A stretch of 11,325 nt of DNA, taken from assembly GCF_034470605.1 (NCBI RefSeq), contig NZ_JARGYT010000037.1, forward strand, positions 1 to 11,325. Direction: 5' to 3'. Position numbers and translations under genes: made by a program. The notes under the pieces are model-generated. The model ran no database searches and had not been told where the DNA came from. It saw only the letters and a program-made list of their open reading frames with translations. Below, one piece after another: positions 1 to 6,464 of the stretch. Position 1 is the first letter of the stretch, and each line of letters opens with the position of its first letter. This DNA is from Cyrtobacter comes. GTDB lineage: Bacteria; Pseudomonadota; Alphaproteobacteria; Rickettsiales; Midichloriaceae.

Positions 1-108
1 TTCGCTAAACTCAAAGAAAATCGACGCTTAGCATTACGATTTGAGAAATCCGATCTCTCTTTCCTTGCCTTTATAGCTTTAGCATCTATTAAATACAACC
101 TTTGTTAA
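1..108 (+). CDS. IS5-family transposase, C-terminal fragment (cut by window edge)
   Basis: Frame 1 is open from the first base to a TAA at 106-108 and encodes 35 residues starting FAKLKENRRLALRFEK and ending SIKYNLC. The F-x-K-L-K-x-x-R-R-x-A-x-R-F-E-K pattern is the typical tail of IS5/IS4-type DDE transposases, lying just after the catalytic Glu of the E-(6)-K signature. The Glu itself would fall just outside the window. The final hydrophobic stretch (FLAFIALASIKYNLC) is also usual for these proteins. Whether the rest of the gene is intact cannot be seen. The outer inverted repeat should lie within about 60 bases after the stop, but I could not delimit it without the other end. The fragment is followed directly by the 3' end of the flagellar gene pair on the opposite strand. 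Confidence 0.8.
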   Translation, partial: FAKLKENRRLALRFEKSDLSFLAFIALASIKYNLC

Positions 109-202
109 CAGTGCCTATATTCAGCACAGAAGAGGTATTCTGTATTGATTTACTTAATTGATTAATTCCTGTACTCATAAAAAACTAAACTAATTAATAA
201 AA

Positions 203-601
203 CTAATTGCCACTGTAATTAAGTATTACAGGCTCGGTATTTTTATAACCGCGGACCATGCCGCTACCTAATCTGCCATATACCTTACTTTTTGATCTCT
301 CTTTAGCTATATTATTTACCGCAGAAGCAAAAACAGAATATGCGCCATATAATATATCTACATTATTATAATTAGAGCTGGCTTTTTTTAATATCTGAGA
401 CATTAGTGTGTTGATTTTTGGCATGCTAGCATCGCTCTTATTTAGGAATTTCACTTCCGCTAATATTGATGTTAGCTTGTATTGTTTTTCTCTTTGAAGA
501 TTGTTCAAAACGTCAAATTTTCCTTCTGTTATCAATTTTTCCTCCATCTCCAACAGCTTTAAAAGATAGGAAAGCTTAAGCTCAAATTCTAAATTATTCA
601 T
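203..601 (-). CDS. putative FlgN-like flagellar export chaperone
   Basis: This 132-residue protein has no signal peptide or membrane segment, so it is probably cytosolic. Residues 4-50 form an amphipathic, coiled-coil-like helix (LLKLLEMEEKLITEGKFDVL then LNNLQREKQYKLTSIL). The spacing L-L-x-x-E-x-x-L-x-x-G-x-x-x-x-L-x-x-L-x-x-E-K is typical of FlgN, the chaperone of the hook-filament junction proteins FlgK and FlgL. The C-terminus carries YGRLGSG (108-114), reminiscent of the Y-x-x-x-G end of FlgN-type proteins. The ATG overlaps the TGA of flgI by four bases (ATGA), implying translational coupling and co-expression with a flagellar gene. From memory, other alphaproteobacteria carry a FlgN/FlbY-type gene near flgI. 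FlgN is weakly conserved in sequence, so the assignment rests on pattern and context; a generic small coiled-coil protein remains possible. The gene itself looks real. Confidence 0.6.
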   Translation of the reverse strand: MNNLEFELKLSYLLKLLEMEEKLITEGKFDVLNNLQREKQYKLTSILAEVKFLNKSDASMPKINTLMSQILKKASSNYNNVDILYGAYSVFASAVNNIAKERSKSKVYGRLGSGMVRGYKNTEPVILNYSGN

Positions 602-1659
602 CTTCTTATCTCTAAAGAACCGTGTAATGCACCAGCTTTTTGTATACCTATAAGTATGGTTATAAGATCATGTACCTTTACCTTCAACAAATTTAAGTTA
701 TTGACCAAATCTGAAAGATCTGCAGATTCATTTAGCATAGAAAAACCAACACCTGGCTCGTTTTCTTCTTCTTTGTTAGCACTTAGTATAGAAGATAAAA
801 GATCATTATCTCCAACTCTTATAACCATATTAGCGTGAGATATAGCCACCTTTCCAATTTTTACAGATTCACCTATGATAACTGTGCCAGTGCCCTCATC
901 TATTATTACTTTTGCTGTCATATTTGGCTCTACTGTAAGATTTTCTATATCAGACAAAAAATCCATCACATTATTCTCCATCTTATAAGCAAGTGGTATA
1001 TCGACTTTAACTGTACCTGGATCATATGCTGAGGCAAATTTTCCTCTCATTTGCATATTTATCGCTGCGGCTATACTACGCGCCGTACCAATATCAGGAT
1101 TTCTTAATGCAAGCTTAATTTCATTTATATCATTGAGCGAAAATTCGATCTCTTTTTCAACAATAGCTCCCTCTGTTATATAGCCGGAAGTTTTTGAGTG
1201 ATTGGGATCTGTAGCCGTGCCTATATTCACAGGGCCTTGAGCAAGTGCATATATATTACCATCTGCTCCAAATAAAGGAGTAGCAGTTAATATACCGCCT
1301 TTAAGGCTTCTTGCATCGCCAATAGTGCTTACATTAATGTAAAGTTTATTACCACTCCTTGCAAATGATGGTAAGCTTCCTGTAACTGCAACGGCAGCTA
1401 TATTTCTACTTCTGATTTTATCACCTTTGGTATTGAGGCCGAGCTTTTCAAGAAAATCCACTATCATTTTTTGAGTGAATACTGCATTATTTGGATTATC
1501 ACCAGTGCCCTCTAATCCAACCACTATGCCATAACCAAGTAGCGCATTTTCTCTGATGCTTTCGAAAAAGACTATATCCTTCAGTCTAGCAGGTACGCCA
1601 AAAACAACATTCAGTGGAAAGCATAACGCCACCAATATAGAGAGTAAACGTCTTATCAA
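598..1659 (-). CDS. flgI: flagellar P-ring protein FlgI
   Basis: FlgI forms the periplasmic P ring, the peptidoglycan-layer bushing around the flagellar rod. The product is 353 residues, close to the usual 360-370. It starts with a signal peptide (positive MIRR, then a hydrophobic core to about residue 21, with likely cleavage after VFG or VPA at 21-24). The mature protein opens with RLKDIVFFESIRENALLGYGIVVGLEGTGD, the most conserved block of the family, and ends with the expected IQKAGALHGSLEIRR. The start is TTG at 1659. No in-frame ATG lies between it and an upstream stop, and it places the signal peptide correctly. The mature part shows no cysteine. No flgH, flgA or other basal-body gene is adjacent apart from the coupled FlgN-like gene downstream. 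The reading frame is intact, so the gene appears to be under selection. The family assignment is secure. Confidence 0.96.
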   Translation of the reverse strand: MIRRLLSILVALCFPLNVVFGVPARLKDIVFFESIRENALLGYGIVVGLEGTGDNPNNAVFTQKMIVDFLEKLGLNTKGDKIRSRNIAAVAVTGSLPSFARSGNKLYINVSTIGDARSLKGGILTATPLFGADGNIYALAQGPVNIGTATDPNHSKTSGYITEGAIVEKEIEFSLNDINEIKLALRNPDIGTARSIAAAINMQMRGKFASAYDPGTVKVDIPLAYKMENNVMDFLSDIENLTVEPNMTAKVIIDEGTGTVIIGESVKIGKVAISHANMVIRVGDNDLLSSILSANKEEENEPGVGFSMLNESADLSDLVNNLNLLKVKVHDLITILIGIQKAGALHGSLEIRR

Positions 1660-1873
1660 GCAATTTATACCAATATCTGGACAATTAATAAGTAAGGCTA
1701 TGTTAGATTTAAATTATTGTAAATATTTATAAAATTTTAATGCAGGGTATATCTTTAGTTTCTATTAATCATGCCATGCTAGTAATACTTTAATGAAATT
1801 AGAGAAATTTTCATTTGTTGTATTATAACATTTGATTTAAATAGACTGTAAAACTAGCTGATTGGTATATGGG
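1660..1873. promoter_or_regulatory. divergent flgI/secD intergenic region with likely promoters
   Basis: This gap of about 210 bases separates two divergent genes and must hold promoters for both. For secD the best pair I see is TTGTTG (1815-1820), 16 bases, then TTAAAT (1837-1842). TATAAC at 1824-1829 is another -10-like hexamer without a good -35. For flgI I found no convincing pair on the minus strand. The region is very AT-rich, so chance matches are common and none of these assignments is firm. Confidence 0.3.
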
Positions 1874-3412
1874 ATGAGCTCTTTTAAGTATAGAACAATA
1901 TTATTTTTAATAATATTGCCGATAAGTCTATATATATCTTTTGGAAGTATATTTAGTGATTATTTTTCTGAAGTTCCGGAATATATACGCCCTAAACGTC
2001 TTAATTTAGGGTTAGATCTTCAGGGAGGGGCATCTATAATGTTGGAAGGTGATACAGAGAAATACAAAAATTCTATAATAAACCAGAAACTTTCAAATTT
2101 ATGGATTTCAATAGAAAAAGATGCGCTAGAGATTTCAAAAAATATATTAGATGATGGTTCTATCGCAATTTCTTTTAGGGTAGAAGATAATGATTTGTTA
2201 ATTAAGAAATTTAAAGAATTAGATAGTATATTTGATTATTCGTTTAGTCTTAATACTGCGCTAATAACTGTTGATAAATCCAAAGTAGCCAAGCTTATTG
2301 AGAACGTTGTAAAGAGAAGTGTTGAGATAGTAAGGCATAGAGTAGATTCAAAAGGTACGAAAGAGATTGAGGTTCAGCAAAAAGGGGAGAGTGGTATACT
2401 AATACAGGTACCTGGGGCAAAAGATCCATCTGAAGTTAAGGGGCTTGTTGGTAAAACTGCAAAACTCTCATTTCATAAAGTTGTACGTATTGCTAGGTTT
2501 GATGAGACTGAAATTGGTTTTGATGAAGATTGCTTAATATTAGATTGGGATAAATCTAAAAAAGTTATCTTTAAAAAACGTCCATTAATGACTGGTGAGG
2601 AATTGGAGAATGCTTTCGTATCTATTAATGAAATAGGTATACCAATAGTCAATTTTGAACTAAATAAGTTTGGCGCCAAGCGTTTTGCGGAAATTTCTTC
2701 TAAAAACATAGGGAATTCTATAGCTATTGTATTAGACAATAAGGTACTTAATATACCGGTTATAAGAGAATCAATTACAGGTGGATCTGGGTCTATATCT
2801 GGTAATTTTGATATGAAAAAAGCGAATGAATTGGCGCTTTTACTTAAGGCTGGTGCATTACCTATGCAGTTAAATGTTGTTGAGGAAAGAACTGTTGGTC
2901 CTGGGCTTGGTACATATTCTATAGAGCATGGGGTAATTTCTGCAAAAATGAGTTGTGCTATAATAACGCTGATAATGATTCTATTTTACAGATTTTTTGG
3001 GTTTATTGCTGTAATTGGGTTATTTTTTAATCTAACTTTATTAATTTCGGTATTTTCCATATTTGGTATTACGTTAACATTGCCTGGTATAGCGGGAATA
3101 GTGCTAACCACAGGAATGGCGGTAGATGCTAACGTTCTTATATATGAGAGAATTAAGGAAGAGCTTAGAAATGGAACATCATATATAAAAGCCATAGAAA
3201 GCGGTTATAAATCTGCGATTATAACGATTACCGATTCGAATGTGACTACTGTAATCTCTAGCATTATTCTTTATATTTTTTCATATGGGCCAGTAAGGGG
3301 ATTTTCTATATGTTTGATAGTGGGTATAGTATGCTCTATGATTACGGCAGTATTCCTTACAAAATTTTTCATTGAGTTTTTTTATTCCTTTCTGCAAAGA
3401 CGTACTAATTAA
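1874..3412 (+). CDS. secD: protein translocase subunit SecD
   Basis: SecD is an inner-membrane RND-type protein that works with SecF and SecYEG, using the proton motive force to pull exported proteins into the periplasm. The ATG at 1874 gives 512 residues. A TTG at 1862 would add four (MVYG), but the ATG gives the normal short N-terminus before the first membrane helix (about residues 8-26). The conserved LNLGLDLQGGASIMLE block is near 44-58. The P1 periplasmic domain includes RHRVDSKGTKEIEVQQKGESGILIQVPGAKDP and the later GPGLG. The C-terminus has the five-helix RND bundle with TTGMAVDANVLIYERIKEELRNG, where the Asp near residue 418 is the family's conserved helix-4 acid implicated in proton coupling. 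Length is typical of alphaproteobacteria with separate secD and secF. No secF follows; the next gene is convergent. Confidence 0.96.
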   Translation: MSSFKYRTILFLIILPISLYISFGSIFSDYFSEVPEYIRPKRLNLGLDLQGGASIMLEGDTEKYKNSIINQKLSNLWISIEKDALEISKNILDDGSIAISFRVEDNDLLIKKFKELDSIFDYSFSLNTALITVDKSKVAKLIENVVKRSVEIVRHRVDSKGTKEIEVQQKGESGILIQVPGAKDPSEVKGLVGKTAKLSFHKVVRIARFDETEIGFDEDCLILDWDKSKKVIFKKRPLMTGEELENAFVSINEIGIPIVNFELNKFGAKRFAEISSKNIGNSIAIVLDNKVLNIPVIRESITGGSGSISGNFDMKKANELALLLKAGALPMQLNVVEERTVGPGLGTYSIEHGVISAKMSCAIITLIMILFYRFFGFIAVIGLFFNLTLLISVFSIFGITLTLPGIAGIVLTTGMAVDANVLIYERIKEELRNGTSYIKAIESGYKSAIITITDSNVTTVISSIILYIFSYGPVRGFSICLIVGIVCSMITAVFLTKFFIEFFYSFLQRRTN

Positions 3413-3483
3413 CAAGCCTAAGTTGCATAAAGTTGTATGTTAAAAGGTATTATATTGGATGCTGTATAGTAAATATCATAAGT

Positions 3484-3511
3484 GCTTCATGTTATAGCAA
3501 TAACATGAAGC
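3484..3511. terminator. perfect 12-bp stem-loop between convergent secD and ruvX
   Basis: The arms gcttcatgttat (3484-3495) and ataacatgaagc (3500-3511) are exact reverse complements around a 4-base loop (agca). Two G-U pairs could extend the RNA stem. It lies in the 139-bp gap between the 3' ends of secD (+) and ruvX (-), where a bidirectional terminator would be expected. No run of T follows on either strand and only 4 of 12 pairs are G-C, so it is not a classical rho-independent terminator. It may instead stabilise mRNA 3' ends or be part of a dispersed palindromic repeat. Confidence 0.4.
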
Positions 3512-3551
3512 GTACAGTGAATTATCATAATTATGGTAGCCGTTATTACTT

Positions 3552-4007
3552 TTATAACTTTTCTAAAAATTCATCTAGCATGATCAGCGCAGCGATTGAA
3601 TCATCTTTTTGATTGCGTTCTCTTCTATTCATCCCCTCTAATCTAAGAATAGAATCGGCAATAGTAGTGGTAAATGCCTCATTTACCAATAATCCTGGTA
3701 TATTAAGGTTTGTACATATTTTTTTTGCACAATTTTTTATATAAAGAGCTGATTCAATTATCTCCTCTCCCATCATGCTTATTCCAATAATAAGAGCTTT
3801 TATATTTTCTTCTTTTAGTTTTTGTGAAATCGAATTAAGGGAGCAATTAACAAAACTTACTCTTGCCACAGATGCCTTAACTAATGTGTTACATATAGCA
3901 AAGCCAACCTTCTTTCTTCCGATGTCAAGTGCCGCTATTTTGCATGGGTGATTTTCTCTTATATATTTTATAAGTTTTTCTCTTTCGTTTGGATAAAACA
4001 GGTCCAT
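3552..4007 (-). CDS. ruvX: putative pre-16S rRNA nuclease RuvX/YqgF (Holliday junction resolvase-like)
   Basis: This 151-residue cytosolic protein has the RNase H-like YqgF fold, associated with 16S rRNA 5'-end maturation and originally proposed as a RuvC-like resolvase. The first acidic strand is IAALDIGRKKVGFAICN with Asp28. The second is ALIIGISMMGEEI (about 71-83). The third, LLVNEAFTTTIADSILR, carries Glu110, and the C-terminal helix has KDDSIAALIMLDEFLE with Asp135/136. All three expected acids are therefore present. The usual D-E-R-x-T-T motif reads N-E-A-F-T-T here, so its Arg has become Ala, and the usual GLPxxxDG loop is altered to GISMMGEE. The protein has about 20 extra residues before the first strand. 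The start at 4007 is the first ATG; no strong ribosome binding site is visible. It diverges from mnmG with only 65 bases between them. Confidence 0.85.
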   Translation of the reverse strand: MDLFYPNEREKLIKYIRENHPCKIAALDIGRKKVGFAICNTLVKASVARVSFVNCSLNSISQKLKEENIKALIIGISMMGEEIIESALYIKNCAKKICTNLNIPGLLVNEAFTTTIADSILRLEGMNRRERNQKDDSIAALIMLDEFLEKL

Positions 4008-4013
4008 ATGAAC

Positions 4014-4042
4014 TTGATAATAAATAGATACTAAAGTATCAT
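4014..4042 (+). promoter_or_regulatory. predicted sigma70 promoter of mnmG-rsmG-parA-parB
   Basis: TTGATA (4014-4019, 5 of 6 to TTGACA) is separated by exactly 17 bases from TATCAT (4037-4042, 5 of 6 to TATAAT). Transcription would start near 4049, giving a leader of about 24 bases before the mnmG ATG. This is the best-formed promoter I found in the window, and it is correctly placed for the operon. Confidence 0.6.
4027..4040. promoter_or_regulatory. palindrome GATAC-TAAA-GTATC overlapping the mnmG promoter (possible operator)
   Basis: The exact inverted repeat GATAC-N4-GTATC covers the end of the spacer and the first four bases of the predicted -10 hexamer, a classic place for a repressor site. 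It lies between divergent ruvX and mnmG, so it could act on both. The same arms recur upstream of dxs at 8191-8204. No regulator is identified; operator function is inference. Confidence 0.35.
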
Positions 4043-4072
4043 CTCTGCTTTTTAAACCATTTTATCCCTCTC

Positions 4073-5896
4073 ATGCAAGCCACTTTTGATGTCGCTGTAG
4101 TTGGTGGCGGCCATGCTGGTTGTGAAGCTGCGGCCGCAGCAGCAAGATTAGGAGCCAAGGTATGCCTTGTTACTATGTCATTTTCTAACATTGGGCAAAT
4201 GTCATGTAATCCTTCCATAGGTGGTGTGGCGAAGGGGATTATTGTAAAAGAGATAGATGCTCTAGATGGTCTTATGGCTAGAGCGATAGATATGGCATGT
4301 ATACATTATAAAACCCTTAATGATAGTAAGGGGCCGGCTGTATGGGGGCCGCGAGCTCAGGCAGATAGAGAGCTTTATGCAGATGCGATGCAATCTTTAA
4401 TAGAATCATTTGCGGATATAAAGATAATAGAGGGGGAGGTAATTGATATAGATGTTGATAATGGTGAGGCAAGGGGGCTTAGATTAATTTCAGGGCAATA
4501 TATAGCTGCAAAATCTATAGTTGTAACAACAGGTACATTTCTTTCCGGAAAGATCTTTGTTGGTTCTAAAGCCTCTGATGGCGGTAGGTATGGTGAAATA
4601 TCTTCTACAAAATTACCCGAAAAACTTAGGGGATATGGAATCGAGACATTTAGGTTAAAAACTGGGACGCCTGCTAGAATAGAGAGAGATAGTATAAATT
4701 TTAATGAAGTTGAGGTCCAAAGCGGTGATGTAATACCGCAGCCATTTTCATATCTAAATGATAAAATAGATGTAAAGCAGATAGATTGTTATATCACACG
4801 CACTAACACTAGCACTCATGGTATCATAAAAGATAATATTGATCAGTCATCTATGTATTCCGGGATGATTTCTGGTATAGGTCCTAGATATTGCCCTTCT
4901 ATAGAAGATAAAATTGTTAGGTTTTCTGGTAAAGAATCGCACCAAATCTTTTTAGAGCCCGAGGGTTTAAAAAGTAATATAATATATCCGAATGGGATCA
5001 GTACATCACTGCCTGCAGATATCCAGGATAGATTTATCAGAACTATTCCTGGCTTTGGTCATGCTAAGGTCATAAGATATGGATATGCTATAGAGTATGA
5101 TTGCGTTTATTCAACATCGTTATTTCAGACTTTAGAATCTAAAAATATTAAATCATTATTTTTTGCCGGTCAAATCAATGGTACGACAGGATACGAAGAA
5201 GCGGCTGGGCAAGGCCTTGTTGCTGGAGCTAATGCAGTTTTAAAGCATTGTGGTAAGGAATTTGTGCTTTCTAGAGCTGAGGCATATATAGGCGTTATGA
5301 TAGATGATTTGGTTTCTTTGGGTGTTAATGAACCTTATAGAATGATGACATCTAGAGCTGAATTTAGGATATCATTAAGACCTGATAATGCAGATGAAAG
5401 GCTTCACTCTCTTGGTATAGCTGTTGGCCTTATTTCCGAAAAAAGGAACAAGGTATTTCAAGAGATTCAAAATAATTTTAGCAGATTGGAATCTATATGT
5501 GCTGATGAGCGTTTTGATTCTGATTTGAAAAATCGTACGATATTAGAATTAATTCCAGATCCGAAATTTTCTATAACTCTACTATATAAGCATTTTAGTA
5601 ATTCCTTATATAGTAAGATTGTTTTGCAGAAATTATATGCGAAGTATCTTTACAGAGTATATGAAGAAAGACAGCGTGTTGATATAGCTGCGTTGCAAGA
5701 AGATTCTAATTTAAAGATACCTTCTGATATTTCTTATAAAGAAGTGCCGTCTCTTTCATCTGAGGCCGTAGAGAGGCTTCAGTATTCTAAGCCAAAAAAT
5801 ATGAATGAACTAAAAAAGATTAAAGGATTAACGCCGGCCTCAATACTTATAGTTAAAAGGTATGTTAAAAAAAGATATTTACGAAAGGATTTGTAA
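4073..5896 (+). CDS. mnmG: tRNA uridine-5-carboxymethylaminomethyl modification enzyme MnmG (GidA)
   Basis: MnmG is the FAD-dependent partner of MnmE. The complex installs 5-(carboxymethyl)aminomethyl groups on wobble uridine 34 of certain tRNAs. The 607-residue product (E. coli 629) is complete. It has the FAD-binding VVGGGHAGCEAA (9-20), then SCNPSIGGVAKGIIVKEIDALDG with Cys45, and FRLKTGTPARI. GPRYCPSIEDK holds the second conserved Cys. After these come the GTTGYEEAAGQGLVAGANA FAD motif and YRMMTSRAEFRISLRPDNADERL. The C-terminal helical domain contacting MnmE is present (VPSLSSEAVERL to LTPASILIVKRYVKKR). The ATG at 4073 places the FAD motif at the usual distance from the start, although no clear Shine-Dalgarno precedes it. 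It is the first gene of the operon. Its end overlaps rsmG by 35 bases, and the parS palindrome begins at the base after its TAA. Confidence 0.98.
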   Translation: MQATFDVAVVGGGHAGCEAAAAAARLGAKVCLVTMSFSNIGQMSCNPSIGGVAKGIIVKEIDALDGLMARAIDMACIHYKTLNDSKGPAVWGPRAQADRELYADAMQSLIESFADIKIIEGEVIDIDVDNGEARGLRLISGQYIAAKSIVVTTGTFLSGKIFVGSKASDGGRYGEISSTKLPEKLRGYGIETFRLKTGTPARIERDSINFNEVEVQSGDVIPQPFSYLNDKIDVKQIDCYITRTNTSTHGIIKDNIDQSSMYSGMISGIGPRYCPSIEDKIVRFSGKESHQIFLEPEGLKSNIIYPNGISTSLPADIQDRFIRTIPGFGHAKVIRYGYAIEYDCVYSTSLFQTLESKNIKSLFFAGQINGTTGYEEAAGQGLVAGANAVLKHCGKEFVLSRAEAYIGVMIDDLVSLGVNEPYRMMTSRAEFRISLRPDNADERLHSLGIAVGLISEKRNKVFQEIQNNFSRLESICADERFDSDLKNRTILELIPDPKFSITLLYKHFSNSLYSKIVLQKLYAKYLYRVYEERQRVDIAALQEDSNLKIPSDISYKEVPSLSSEAVERLQYSKPKNMNELKKIKGLTPASILIVKRYVKKRYLRKDL

Positions 5897-6464
5897 AAAT
5901 GTTTCACGTGAAACATTTGAGAAAATACTTTGTTATGAGAAATTATTAAATAAATGGAATGGTAAAATCAACCTTATCTCAAGAAAAATGAGCGAGGAAG
6001 AGATTTTAAAAAATCATATAGCTCAATCTATTGAATTATCAAAATTGATTCCAGGCAATATGAATATTCTGGATGTAGGTAGTGGAGCTGGGTTTCCTGG
6101 TATGATTTTAGCAATTCTTGGGTTTACTGTGTGTCTATCAGAAATAAATATTAAAAAGGCATCTTTTCTTAATTTTGTTAAAAGTGAATTAGAGGTAAAT
6201 GTAACGGTTGAAAATTGCTGTGTTTCAAAGCTTCGTGGTAAGAATTTTAACTGTATTGTTTCAAGATCTGTAACTAACGTAAAAAATCTTTTAGAGTTAA
6301 CAAAAGAGGCGGCTGCTAACGATGTGACATATATGGTTTATGCTCCGAAAGATACAAATTTTCGCGAAATAAAAAATAATTATGCAATATATATGTTGAC
6401 CATAGGCAATGATTATGTGAATAATCGTAGTATTGCCATGCTAAAAAGTATAAATGCACATTAA
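5862..6464 (+). CDS. rsmG: 16S rRNA (guanine527-N7)-methyltransferase RsmG (GidB)
   Basis: RsmG makes m7G527 in 16S rRNA using S-adenosylmethionine. The product is 200 residues, normal for the family. The N-terminal helices carry NVSRETFEKI (13-22) and LLNKWNGKINLIS. The AdoMet motif is NILDVGSGAGFPGMILAI (68-85), followed by the acidic Glu94 (LSEINIKKASFL). The VSRSVTNVKNLLEL segment and the later Lys163 (YAPKDTNFREI) match conserved parts of the family. The ATG at 5862 is the only start between an in-frame stop and the conserved region, so the 35-base overlap with mnmG appears real and suggests translational coupling. An aaaagg sequence ends one base before the ATG, which is too close for an ideal ribosome binding site. 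Codons 13-18 coincide with the parS site. The 3' end overlaps parA by 11 bases. Confidence 0.96.
   Translation: MLKKDIYERICKNVSRETFEKILCYEKLLNKWNGKINLISRKMSEEEILKNHIAQSIELSKLIPGNMNILDVGSGAGFPGMILAILGFTVCLSEINIKKASFLNFVKSELEVNVTVENCCVSKLRGKNFNCIVSRSVTNVKNLLELTKEAAANDVTYMVYAPKDTNFREIKNNYAIYMLTIGNDYVNNRSIAMLKSINAH
5897..5918. promoter_or_regulatory. parS: parS centromere site (perfect 16-bp consensus within a 22-bp palindrome)
   Basis: TGTTTCACGTGAAACA at 5900-5915 matches the canonical chromosomal parS consensus exactly. Flanking aaa and ttt extend the perfect palindrome to 22 bases. It begins immediately after the mnmG stop codon (5894-5896) and lies inside rsmG, where it encodes N-V-S-R-E-T. 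ParB encoded about 1.3 kb downstream is the expected ligand. No second CACGTG-centred copy was seen in the window. Confidence 0.95.

Noticed and set aside
112..126. gtgcctatattca occurs after the IS5 fragment and again inside flgI (near 1217).
   Set aside because: A single 13-base match is about what chance predicts in a window this size, and the flgI copy is ordinary coding sequence.
656..1032. Plus-strand frames opposite flgI.
   Set aside because: Antisense shadows of a well-conserved gene, with no recognisable product.
1709..1723. TTAA-N7-TAAA, close to the alphaproteobacterial CtrA box, in the flgI/secD gap (a similar TTAA-N7-TTGA at 8236-8250 before dxs).
   Set aside because: One mismatch each in very AT-rich DNA, so such hits are expected by chance.
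1862..1873. TTG start for secD.
   Set aside because: The ATG 12 bases downstream is in frame and fits the family N-terminus.
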